From the NCBI RefSeq assembly GCF_904528075.1, contig NZ_LR882035.1, positions 2,604,001 through 2,668,000 of the forward strand: 64,000 nt of DNA, in the 5' to 3' direction. A model generated the notes under the pieces. The model saw only the letters and a program-made list of their open reading frames with translations. It searched no databases and had not been told where the DNA came from. The translations under genes were made by a program, and so were the position numbers. The DNA is from Agreia sp. COWG. Its GTDB lineage: Bacteria; Actinomycetota; Actinomycetes; Actinomycetales; Microbacteriaceae. Below, piece by piece: positions 1 to 6,682 of this stretch (the first letter of the stretch is position 1; each line of letters starts with the position of its first letter).

Positions 1-17
1 TTGGTTAAGGAGCCACC

Positions 18-737
18 ATGGCCACAGTCCTTCTCGTCCGGCACGGGCGCACCGCCGCCAACGTGCAGGGAATCCTCGCCGGACGCACCGCGGGCGTCGA
101 CCTCGACGACATCGGTCGCGAGCAAGCCGCGCGTTCGGCGGGTCGGCTCGCCGATGTGCCGCTCGCCGCAATCGTGTCGAGCCCGCTCGATCGTTGTCTG
201 CAGACGTCGGCCGCCATTCTCGAGCGCCAGTCGCACGCGCCACAGCTCACGATCGACGAGGGCATCGTGGAGTGCGACTACGGCGACTGGCAGGGCCGCA
301 CGCTGAAGGAGCTGTCGGGGGAACCGCTCTGGAAGGTCGTGCAGTCCACCCCGTCGGCCGCCCAGTTCCCCGGCGGCGAGTCGATGGCGACCATGCAGGC
401 GCGCGCGGTCGCCGCCATCCGGCACCGTGACGCCGAGGTCGAGAAGCAGCACGGGCCCGGCGCCGTGTGGGTCGCCGTCAGCCACGGCGACATCATCAAG
501 GCCGTGCTCGCCGATGCCTACGGCATGCACCTCGACCTGTTTCAGCGCATCACCGTGGGCCCCGCCTCGATCTCGGTCGTACACTACGGAGCTGGTGCGC
601 CGAGCGTGCACTCGACGAACACCGAGTTGGGCGATCTGTCGTGGCTGCGCACCGCGACTCCCCCCGCCGACGCCCCCGTGGGCGGCGGCGCAGGAACCGT
701 GCCCGATACGGGCCCCGGCGCCCCGACCCGCTCGTAG
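18..737 (+). CDS. Histidine phosphatase family protein, MSMEG_4193 type
   Basis: A 239-residue phosphoglycerate-mutase-like phosphatase. The N-terminus LLVRHGRT carries the RHG phospho-histidine motif of the family, and a second conserved histidine lies in VSHGDIIKAV in the C-terminal half. The tail after about residue 200 is Pro/Gly/Ala rich and probably disordered. An AAGGAG ribosome binding site sits 6 nt before the ATG. The next two genes, DUF3090 and SCO1664, form a cassette conserved in Actinobacteria, in which this subtype is usually called MSMEG_4193. The substrate is unknown. The family is secure; the biological role is not. Confidence 0.9.
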   Translation: MATVLLVRHGRTAANVQGILAGRTAGVDLDDIGREQAARSAGRLADVPLAAIVSSPLDRCLQTSAAILERQSHAPQLTIDEGIVECDYGDWQGRTLKELSGEPLWKVVQSTPSAAQFPGGESMATMQARAVAAIRHRDAEVEKQHGPGAVWVAVSHGDIIKAVLADAYGMHLDLFQRITVGPASISVVHYGAGAPSVHSTNTELGDLSWLRTATPPADAPVGGGAGTVPDTGPGAPTRS

Positions 738-747
738 ACTGGTGGCT

Positions 748-1317
748 ATGGCTCCCCTCGTCCACAGTTTCGACTGGCCCGACCGGGTCGTCGTCGGCAC
801 CGTCGGTGCGCCCGGCTCGCGTTCCTTCTACCTGCAGGCTCGATCGGGCAGGCGACTGGTCAGCATCGGGCTCGAGAAAGAGCAGTCGAAGGCCCTCGCC
901 GACAAGATCGAAGAGGTGCTCGACGAGCTCATGGCCCAGGAGGGCAACCCGGCGAGCGTTCCCGCCGCGACCCCCGTCGAACTCGTCGACAACGATCCCC
1001 TCGAGCAGCCGGTGGAGCCCGAGTTCCGCACCGGCGTGCTGAGCCTCGGCTGGGATCCGTCGACCGCGCAGGTCGTCATCCAGGCCTTCCCCATCGTCGA
1101 GGTCGAGGTCGACGACGATGCCGACGAGATCGAGATCGACCTCGAAGACATGCAGGCCGACGAGATGCTCCTCGTGCGCATCCCCGTCGGAACGGCCCGC
1201 GCGTTCGCCAAGCGCACCCTCGAAGTGGTCGGTGCCGGTCGCGTGATCTGCATGTTCTGCGGCGAACCGATGGATGCGGCGGGGCACGTCTGCCACCTGC
1301 CCGACGGTCTGGAATGA
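748..1317 (+). CDS. DUF3090 family protein
   Basis: A 189-residue protein of the actinobacterial DUF3090 family. The start is the ATG at 748, ten bases after the phosphatase stop; a longer upstream reading would run through that gene. The middle is strongly acidic (a Glu/Asp-rich stretch around residues 110-135). The C-terminus has CMFCGEPM followed by HVCH, a short zinc-ribbon-like Cys/His cluster. It overlaps the next gene by 4 bp (ATGA), so the three genes are probably co-translated. Function unknown; the zinc binding is inferred from the Cys/His spacing. Confidence 0.88.
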   Translation: MAPLVHSFDWPDRVVVGTVGAPGSRSFYLQARSGRRLVSIGLEKEQSKALADKIEEVLDELMAQEGNPASVPAATPVELVDNDPLEQPVEPEFRTGVLSLGWDPSTAQVVIQAFPIVEVEVDDDADEIEIDLEDMQADEMLLVRIPVGTARAFAKRTLEVVGAGRVICMFCGEPMDAAGHVCHLPDGLE

Positions 1318-2075
1318 CCGCGGCGACCGAGCCGGAGCTCGTGCTCACCGGTCGCATCACGATCGCCTCGAACGCGACCTTCCTCGGCCAGATCGATGAG
1401 ACCACGGTCGTCTACAAGCCTATCGCCGGCGAGAACCCCCTGTGGGACTTTCCCGACGGCACCCTCGCCCAGCGTGAGGTGGCTGCCTATCTGGTGTCAG
1501 AGGCATCCGGCTGGAACGTCGTGCCGCGCACCTGGCTGCGCGACGGGCCGATGGGCCCCGGCATGGTGCAGCTCTGGCAAGACGTCGATCCCGAGCAGGA
1601 TGCCGTGGACCTCGTGCCCTCCGACGCCGTTCCCGACGCGGGCTGGCGCCGAGTGCTCGACGGCACAGACGAAGACGATCGCGAGGTCACGCTCATCCAC
1701 GAGGACGGTGACGAGCTTCGCCGCATGGCGATCTTCGACATCGTCGTGAACAACGCAGACCGCAAGGGTGGCCATGTTCTGGAGATGCCGGGCGGTCACC
1801 GCCACGGCGTCGATCACGGCCTCACGTTTCACCAGGAGCACAAGCTGCGCACCGTGCTGTGGGGCTTCGCCGGCGAGACTCTCACCGCAGACGAGCTCGC
1901 GATCGTGGAGCGAATCCGCACCGCCCTTTATGAGGATCTCGGCGACGCCCTGGCGGAGCTCATCATGCCGGCCGAGCTCGACGCGCTCGACGCGCGGTGC
2001 GAGCGGCTGCTCTCGCGAGCGCGCTTCCCGGCTCCGCACGGACAGATGCCCGCCGTGCCCTGGCCGCTGTTCTGA
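1314..2075 (+). CDS. SCO1664 family protein (kinase-like fold)
   Basis: A 253-residue protein of the SCO1664 family, related in fold to phosphatidylinositol 3/4-kinase-like phosphotransferases. Visible family features are VYKPIAGE near the N-terminus, where a nucleotide-binding lysine would lie, NNADRKGGH in the middle (catalytic-loop-like Asp and Asn) and GVDHGLTF (a metal-binding-like Asp). It starts inside the stop of DUF3090 (ATGA) and closes the three-gene cassette. No substrate is known for the family. The family assignment is firm; kinase activity is inference. Confidence 0.86.
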   Translation: MTAATEPELVLTGRITIASNATFLGQIDETTVVYKPIAGENPLWDFPDGTLAQREVAAYLVSEASGWNVVPRTWLRDGPMGPGMVQLWQDVDPEQDAVDLVPSDAVPDAGWRRVLDGTDEDDREVTLIHEDGDELRRMAIFDIVVNNADRKGGHVLEMPGGHRHGVDHGLTFHQEHKLRTVLWGFAGETLTADELAIVERIRTALYEDLGDALAELIMPAELDALDARCERLLSRARFPAPHGQMPAVPWPLF

Positions 2076-2096
2076 CCAGGGCGCCGGCGGTGCGGC

Positions 2097-2342
2097 CTAC
2101 TCCTCGTTCTTGAGCGCGAGGCCCACGGCGAAGAACGTCGGTGCCCAGTGGCCCACGAAGATTCCCCAGCGGTCTGACTGGGCCTTGTCGTCGGACTTCT
2201 TCGCACGCGAAGCGAGCCAGGCGAACAGGGCGAGGCCGATCGACGCGAATCCGGCCAGGTAGGCGTACTCGCTGCGAATGCCCAGATCGTGGGCGGTGCG
2301 GATGGGGTTGAAGGCGGCTTTCTCGATGGTTTTCTTCGCCAC
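2097..2342 (-). CDS. Small membrane protein, hypothetical
   Basis: An 81-residue protein with two hydrophobic stretches, about residues 26-44 (YLAGFASIGLALFAWLA) and 60-76 (FVGHWAPTFFAVGLAL), separated by a charged Lys/Asp linker; it ends in a charged NEE tail. It is transcribed away from the retron-like locus, with its start 220 bp from the candidate msr-msd RNA, and converges on the SCO1664 gene 21 bp away. No family is recognised. Two-TM proteins are effectors in some retrons, but the opposite orientation argues against simple co-transcription here. Confidence 0.7.
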   Translation of the reverse strand: MAKKTIEKAAFNPIRTAHDLGIRSEYAYLAGFASIGLALFAWLASRAKKSDDKAQSDRWGIFVGHWAPTFFAVGLALKNEE

Positions 2343-2562
2343 GATGGCGTCCTTTCGTCAGGAGCCCGACAGAGGGCTAACGCCACTGTTGCACGATCGC
2401 GCGCACAGCCCAATGGGCTTGCGCTGTGAGGCTGGGCGTAGTCGCGCTGAGGCGCGGGATACGGCCGCTTCGACTCGCTCAGATGCGGCCGCTCTCCGAA
2501 ACTCAGGGCAGGCGGTCGAGGCCCCGCGCTCGATATGCCGCGCAACAGCCGATAGCGTGGCC
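2343..2562. other. Non-coding spacer upstream of the retron-like RNA
   Basis: 220 bp without a convincing gene. It must hold the divergent promoters of the small membrane protein (-) and of the retron-like RNA (+). Several inverted repeats are visible: a 5-bp stem with an AAT loop at 2407-2419, a 7-bp stem CGGCCGC/GCGGCCG at 2462-2468 and 2485-2491, and TCGAG/CTCGA at 2516-2520 and 2529-2533. None is followed by a T-run. They may be upstream RNA structure or chance in GC-rich sequence. Confidence 0.5.
2553..2558 (+). promoter_or_regulatory. Possible -10 element of the retron RNA
   Basis: TAGCGT fits the actinobacterial TANNNT -10 pattern. Its last T is 5 nt before the first base of the 22-bp inverted repeat at 2563, so transcription would start at or very near the 5' end expected for the RNA. 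No clear -35 is visible at the normal distance. Weak evidence taken alone. Confidence 0.3.
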
Positions 2563-2733
2563 GCATGCGACGGTCCGCGAGCGAGGTGGGTGGCGTCTCG
2601 CGATGCTCACCCTCTCCGGGGCTACCCCGGGGCACTTCTCCTAGCCTCCACACGGAACCGCAGGCACTACACCGCGCTTCGCGCGGCCATGTGCCCGCAC
2701 CGATCGACTGGTCGCTCGCTGGCCGTCGCATGC
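2563..2733 (+). ncRNA. Candidate retron msr-msd RNA
   Basis: A 171-nt stretch bounded by a long inverted repeat: arm 1 at 2563-2584 and arm 2 at 2712-2733 pair over 22 positions with 20 Watson-Crick pairs, one G-U and one mismatch. This matches the a1/a2 repeat that closes retron RNAs. Between the arms are three hairpins: 2588-2612 (a 10-bp stem, TCGC loop, one bulge), 2616-2630 (CCGGGG-CTA-CCCCGG) and a long irregular hairpin at 2653-2702 whose apex is CCGCGC-TTC-GCGCGG. The first two could form the msr and the last the msd. An AGC at 2580-2582 near the end of arm 1 could hold the branching guanosine. The RNA ends 31 nt before the reverse transcriptase start, the usual retron order. The structure is read from the sequence; its role is inferred from the RT next door. 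Confidence 0.65.
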
Positions 2734-2764
2734 TCTCGCTCAGAATCGGCGAGAGGGGCCGTCT

Positions 2765-4120
2765 GTGAGGCCCGGCGCCACCGCACAGCCGAGCGCCACG
2801 ACGCTCGCAGCCGGCCTGGCGCATGCCATGCTCGCCTGCCCCCTGTGGACTTTCGATGTGCTCGTCGATGGCTGCGGTCGAGCCCTCGGATCGCGGCCCG
2901 GCTGGCTCTGGCCTCTCGTCGAACGAGTGCTGTCGAGCTACCACCGCCCGCCCCACGACGCCACGCGCGAGCTCGCGCGGTTCATCGCGCAGACGCGGGC
3001 GCTGCACGACGCCGTGGAGGCCGCCCGCGCCGACGGACGCACCATCGCTCTTCAGCATCTCGAGACGACCCCGGCCCGCTCGGGCGAGAACGGGGCCCGT
3101 GGTGTGCCACGGATCGACGGACTCAACCAGCTCGCCGAGTTCTTCGCCGTCACGCCGGGCCAGCTCGACTGGCTCACCGACACAGCGCACTACAACGGTC
3201 GCACCCGGCGGGGCAGGCTGCACCACTACAGCTACGACTGGATGCGCCGCGAAGGCCGGGCGCCACGCCTACTCGAGGTGCCGAGCCGGCGCATGCGAGA
3301 GGCCCAGCGGCTCGTGCTCGCAGAGATCCTCACCCCGCTGCCCCTGCACGACGCGGCCCACGGCTTCGTTCCCTCACGTTCGGCCATCACGGGGGCTGCG
3401 GCCCATGTCGGCGCCGAGACGCTGATCACCCTCGACCTGTCGACGTTCTTCGCTCGGGTTCCGGCTCGGCGGGTCTTCGGCATCCTGCGCCGGGCGGCAT
3501 ACCCCGAGGCCGTGGCGCACGCCCTCACCGGGCTATGCACGCACGCGGTGCCCTCGTGGGTGCTGGCCCGGATGCCCCCGGGCGGCTCCCCCGAAGAACG
3601 CGCCGCACTGCGCGAATCGCTCACCCGCTCGCATCTTCCGCAGGGATCCCCCACCTCGCCGGCACTGTCGAACCTGTCCGTTCGAGGCCTCGACGGGCGC
3701 CTCGACGGGTGGGCCGCGGCATCCGGTTTTTCGTACACCCGTTACGCCGACGACCTGTGCTTCAGTGGGCCACACCTCACCCACCGGGCTGCGGCCTCGT
3801 TCATCGCCGGCGCCGAGCGCATCGTGGCGGCCGAGGGGCACCGAGTGAACCGCCGGAAGACGCGCATTTCAGGCGCCGGATCGCGGCAGAGCGTCACAGG
3901 GATCGTCGTGAACGAGCGACTCAATGCCACCCGCGAGCATGTCGACGAGTTGAAGGCGATCCTGCACAATTGCGCAGTACACGGGCAAGCAAGCCAGAAT
4001 CGATTCGGTCACCCCGAGTTTCGTGCGCACCTCGAGGGTCGCATCACCTGGGTCGCCGCGCTGAACCCCGGGCGCGGTGCCCGGCTGCGCCGCCAGTTCG
4101 ACCTCATCGACTGGGGTTGA
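2765..4120 (+). CDS. Retron-type reverse transcriptase
   Basis: A 451-residue RNA-directed DNA polymerase. The RT core runs from about residue 120 to 430. Visible blocks are LDLSTFF (223-229, first catalytic Asp 224), HLPQGSPTSPALSNL (290-304, motif B), YADD (327-330, catalytic Asp pair), VNRRKTRI (361-368) and SVTGIVVN (376-383), the VTG-type block typical of retron RTs. AAHGF (197-201) resembles the retron-specific NAxxH region. The first ~115 residues are an extra, largely helical and Arg/Ala-rich segment without a recognised domain; many retron RTs are only about 320 residues. The GTG start is chosen for the GAGAGGGG ribosome binding site 7-8 nt upstream. It follows the candidate msr-msd RNA directly and has no co-directional partner downstream. 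Group II intron or DGR RTs are less likely: there is no maturase domain, no template repeats and no variable-protein gene. Confidence 0.9.
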   Translation: MRPGATAQPSATTLAAGLAHAMLACPLWTFDVLVDGCGRALGSRPGWLWPLVERVLSSYHRPPHDATRELARFIAQTRALHDAVEAARADGRTIALQHLETTPARSGENGARGVPRIDGLNQLAEFFAVTPGQLDWLTDTAHYNGRTRRGRLHHYSYDWMRREGRAPRLLEVPSRRMREAQRLVLAEILTPLPLHDAAHGFVPSRSAITGAAAHVGAETLITLDLSTFFARVPARRVFGILRRAAYPEAVAHALTGLCTHAVPSWVLARMPPGGSPEERAALRESLTRSHLPQGSPTSPALSNLSVRGLDGRLDGWAAASGFSYTRYADDLCFSGPHLTHRAAASFIAGAERIVAAEGHRVNRRKTRISGAGSRQSVTGIVVNERLNATREHVDELKAILHNCAVHGQASQNRFGHPEFRAHLEGRITWVAALNPGRGARLRRQFDLIDWG

Positions 4121-4142
4121 GGCTGGCCTGCCCAGCTACCGC

Positions 4143-4304
4143 CTATTTGCTCGCAAGGGTGGCGCAGGCGGGGCAGTGCGGGTAGCCGTTCGTTCCGAAC
4201 TTCTTGTTGTCGACCGGGATGGCCTTGCCCTCGGGGCAGTTGCGGTCATCGTGGAAGACATGAGTGTCTTGCGGCTTCTTCGAGTAGTACGGGTTGACCT
4301 TCAT
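4143..4304 (-). CDS. Small Cys-rich protein, hypothetical
   Basis: A 53-residue ORF starting MKVNPYYSKKP. It contains HVFHDDRNCPEG in the middle and PHCPACATL near the end, so one Cys plus a CPAC pair and several His could bind a metal (zinc-ribbon-like). It is short but has an ATG start, good composition and a sensible place: it converges on the RT gene 22 bp away and lies upstream of no other gene. Reading it as a genuine protein is inference from the Cys/His pattern. A role with the retron is possible but unsupported. Confidence 0.65.
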   Translation of the reverse strand: MKVNPYYSKKPQDTHVFHDDRNCPEGKAIPVDNKKFGTNGYPHCPACATLASK

Positions 4305-4329
4305 GCGTCAATCCTACGAAGGGCCGCGA

Positions 4330-4533
4330 CTAGGGTGAGCCGGGCCTGACTGTGGCGTCGTCGCGCACATCGATGCGGGTGACACCGTCATGGCTCGAGA
4401 CGTCGATGCGCGGCTCGGCGTCGGCGTCGGTCGACTTGGGTGCGGTCGTGAGTTGATCGCGACGCTTCTCTTCGGCGCTCATCTCGCTGGCGCCCGATGC
4501 ATCTGCGCTCGATTCAGCAGTACCGGATGCCAC
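4330..4533 (-). CDS. Small acidic hypothetical protein
   Basis: A 67-residue hydrophilic protein, rich in Ser, Ala, Asp and Glu, with no hydrophobic segment. It ends in alternating RIDV-type strands (RIDVSSHDGVTRIDVRD). The start is GTG, 3 nt after the stop of the upstream YtxH-like gene, so the two are probably co-transcribed. No family is recognised and function is unknown. Confidence 0.55.
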   Translation of the reverse strand: MASGTAESSADASGASEMSAEEKRRDQLTTAPKSTDADAEPRIDVSSHDGVTRIDVRDDATVRPGSP

Positions 4534-4536
4534 GGC

Positions 4537-4800
4537 TCAGCTCACCGAGTTCGGCGACGACGAACCGGTCACCTTGTCTTTGGCGGCCTTGGCGACGTCG
4601 GCGATTTTCTCCTGCACCACGGGAGCGGCCTCGCGCACCATGTCGCCGGCATCGCTGACCGCCTTCTGCACGTGCGGGTCGTGCCACACGTCGCTCGCGC
4701 GCGACTTGAGCTCGGCGTACTTCGTGCGACCGGCGCGTGTGCCGAGAACGTAGCCGGCAGCAAGTCCGACGCCGAGTCCGAAAATGAGTCGTGAAGCCAT
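4537..4800 (-). CDS. YtxH-like small membrane-anchored protein
   Basis: An 87-residue protein with an N-terminal glycine-rich hydrophobic segment (LIFGLGVGLAAGYVLGTRAG, residues 4-23), followed by an amphipathic helical Lys/Ala/Val stretch. This is the layout of YtxH-like proteins, which are general-stress or envelope-associated. The start is taken at the ATG giving MASRLIFG, because upstream residues are Arg/His-rich and look non-coding. It leads a two-gene unit with the acidic protein downstream. The family call is by pattern only. Confidence 0.65.
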   Translation of the reverse strand: MASRLIFGLGVGLAAGYVLGTRAGRTKYAELKSRASDVWHDPHVQKAVSDAGDMVREAAPVVQEKIADVAKAAKDKVTGSSSPNSVS

Positions 4801-4897
4801 GAGACATGTCCTTTGTTCGACCGTGTGCCCCCGTGCAGGGCGGTGGCTCCAGCGTGGCACGTACAGGGCGATCGATTGAAGGGGGTTGCGAAATGCT

Positions 4898-5338
4898 TTA
4901 CGGCTCCCAGCGCTTCGCTGCCGAGGAGTCGATCACCTGCAGCAGCATCTGTCGAAACAACTCGGAATCGTTCACGGTGGGCATCATGTCGCGTTCCAGC
5001 GACTGCGCCGCGTTCCAGACATCGATGCCGGCCTGCGTGACCGTCACGACATGCCGCCGCCTGTCGCTCTCGTCGGGCCGACGCTCTACGAAGTCCTCCC
5101 GCTGCAGCCGCTCGAGCGTACGCGAGATGGTCTGGTTCTCTACGCGGGCGAGCCGGGCGAGGTCTGTCTGGCTCAGCGGCCCGTCTTGCAGCAGGTGCAG
5201 CACCACGAGCCCGGCGTGGGTGAGGCCCAGTCGGTCGAGCTTCTGGGTCCACGCGTGCTCCACGAGTCGAGAGGCCGTGGCGAGAAGTCGACCCGTGGGC
5301 CAGGCATGCATCCCCTCGGCTCGCTCCTCGCTCATCAT
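4898..5338 (-). CDS. MarR family transcriptional regulator
   Basis: A 146-residue MarR-type winged-helix repressor. The recognition region reads LSQTDLARLARVENQTISRTLERLQREDFVERR, followed by DESDRRRHVVTVTQAG, the Asp/Arg wing diagnostic of MarR proteins. It is divergent from the TspO-like gene, and the 55-bp gap between them holds a near-perfect 22-bp palindrome. Regulation of both genes by this protein is therefore likely. Two in-frame ATGs open the gene (5338 and 5335). The ligand is unknown. Confidence 0.9.
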   Translation of the reverse strand: MMSEERAEGMHAWPTGRLLATASRLVEHAWTQKLDRLGLTHAGLVVLHLLQDGPLSQTDLARLARVENQTISRTLERLQREDFVERRPDESDRRRHVVTVTQAGIDVWNAAQSLERDMMPTVNDSELFRQMLLQVIDSSAAKRWEP

Positions 5339-5358
5339 GCAAATGTAAGCTACGGTCG

Positions 5359-5380
5359 ATTAGTAAGCTAGCTGACTAAT
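5359..5380. promoter_or_regulatory. Probable MarR operator
   Basis: A 22-bp near-palindrome, ATTAGTAAGC followed by TAGCTGACTAAT, in which 10 of 11 base pairs of the dyad match. It lies between the divergent MarR and TspO-like genes, 13 bp before the TspO-like ATG. It is AT-rich in a GC-rich setting, and its size fits a MarR dimer. A protein bound there would block transcription of the TspO-like gene. Confidence 0.6.
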
Positions 5381-5393
5381 TGAGGAGCACCGG

Positions 5394-6209
5394 ATGTCGA
5401 CCACCGCCCAGACCGCGAACGCGGCCACCCGAAACGACAGAGCAAGACAGATCGTCGTCGTCGTGAGCGCTGTGATCGCCGTCGTCGGCGCGTACATCGG
5501 ATCCGGTGCGGCGGGCGGAACCCCCATTCAGAACGCCGCGGGCGGCACACTCACCGCCGACTCGACTCCCATCGCGCCGGCCGGACCCGCCTTCTCGATC
5601 TGGTCGGTCATCTACGTCGGCCTGCTCGCCTACGCCGTGTGGCAGGCTCTGCCGAAGCAGGCGGCCGCACCCCGCCAGCGCCTCGTCGGGTATTGGGTCG
5701 CCGCCTCGCTCATCCTCAATGCCGCGTGGATCCTCAGCGTGCAGTTCGACCAGCTCGCCCTGTCGTGCATCGTCATCGTGGCGCTGCTGGCCGTGCTGGC
5801 CCGCACGTTCCTCCTGCTGATCGGTACCCGCCCCGCCGCACTGGTCGAGACCATCGTGCTCGACGGAACCATGGGTCTCTACCTCGGCTGGGTCTCCGTC
5901 GCCACGGCAGCGAACCTCGCCGCCGGCCTGACAGCCGCCGGTTTCGGCGGCTTCGGCCTCGGCCGAGATGCCTGGGCCGTGATCGTGCTCGGAGTTGCCG
6001 GTCTCGTCGGAGTGCTGCTGGCCGTACGCGGCCGGGGCCGTCTCGCGCCCGCGGCCTCGCTCGCCTGGGGACTGTCGTGGGTCGCCGTCTCGCGCACGAC
6101 CGGCGAGCTGGTCTCGGCCCCGGCGGCCGCCACCGCCGTGATCGCCGCCATCGCCGTGGTCGTCGTCACCGTTGCCGTGCGGATCGCGGATCAGCGCGTC
6201 CAGCGGTAG
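5394..6209 (+). CDS. TspO/MBR-related tryptophan-rich membrane protein
   Basis: A 271-residue membrane protein with about seven hydrophobic segments. The first segment (residues 20-40) is followed by the PAGPAFSIWSVIYVGL stretch characteristic of TspO/MBR-like tryptophan-rich sensory proteins. It is longer than canonical five-TM TspO (about 160 residues), as in the actinobacterial branch annotated tryptophan-rich sensory protein. A GAGGAG ribosome binding site precedes the ATG. It is probably controlled by the divergent MarR repressor. It overlaps the convergent GNAT gene by 19 bp. The ligand (tetrapyrrole or other) is not predictable. Confidence 0.78.
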   Translation: MSTTAQTANAATRNDRARQIVVVVSAVIAVVGAYIGSGAAGGTPIQNAAGGTLTADSTPIAPAGPAFSIWSVIYVGLLAYAVWQALPKQAAAPRQRLVGYWVAASLILNAAWILSVQFDQLALSCIVIVALLAVLARTFLLLIGTRPAALVETIVLDGTMGLYLGWVSVATAANLAAGLTAAGFGGFGLGRDAWAVIVLGVAGLVGVLLAVRGRGRLAPAASLAWGLSWVAVSRTTGELVSAPAAATAVIAAIAVVVVTVAVRIADQRVQR

Positions 6210-6676
6210 AGCACGTCTGGCTCGCCGTAGGCGTCACCACTCGAATGCCTGCCCCGGGTCCAGCCCTCGCGCACGCGGGCGAAGCCGACGCTCTCGAGAA
6301 ACCGGATGGCCACGGCGTTGCGCCGGAATGCCCAGAGCTGCAGGCCATCCGGGCTCTCGCGCTTCGCGACCTCGATGAGGCTATGGCCGACGCCGAAGCC
6401 CTGCGCCGTGGTGCGAACGAAGAGCTGGCTCAGCCAGCCGTCGTGCAGCGCGACGACGCCGGCGATGTTGCCGTCGACGGTGGCCACCCACGCGCGGGTC
6501 TTGTGAAGGAGCACGTTCGACGTCCACCAGCGATCCTCGTCGAGGGAGTTCCGCTCGTCGAGCCAGGGCATCGAGTCGGCGGTCGAATAGTGGATCACCT
6601 CGGCGATCGCCGCCGCATCGGCCGGCTCGGCGCGTCGGACCTCGTCGACGTGCAGGCGGATGCGCTCGGAGTGCAC
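6191..6676 (-). CDS. GNAT family N-acetyltransferase
   Basis: A 161-residue acetyltransferase of the GNAT fold. The acetyl-CoA-binding stretch is LSQLFVRTTAQGFGVGHSLIEVAK (motif A, with the GxGVG-like turn), followed by LQLWAFRRNAVAIRFLESVGF, the usual motif B with the closing FLESVGF. The substrate is unknown. It lies 6 bp downstream of the zinc metallopeptidase gene on the same strand and is probably co-transcribed with it. Confidence 0.88.
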   Translation of the reverse strand: MHSERIRLHVDEVRRAEPADAAAIAEVIHYSTADSMPWLDERNSLDEDRWWTSNVLLHKTRAWVATVDGNIAGVVALHDGWLSQLFVRTTAQGFGVGHSLIEVAKRESPDGLQLWAFRRNAVAIRFLESVGFARVREGWTRGRHSSGDAYGEPDVLYRWTR

Positions 6677-6682
6677 GATGAC

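Noticed and set aside
2426..2644. 72-residue ORF inside the retron upstream region
   Set aside because: It overlaps the inverted-repeat RNA and has Arg-rich, unstructured content and no good ribosome binding site.
2278..4185. 635-residue open frame on the + strand through the RT region
   Set aside because: Arg/Pro/Ala-rich without motifs. The overlapping RT frame contains all catalytic blocks in order.
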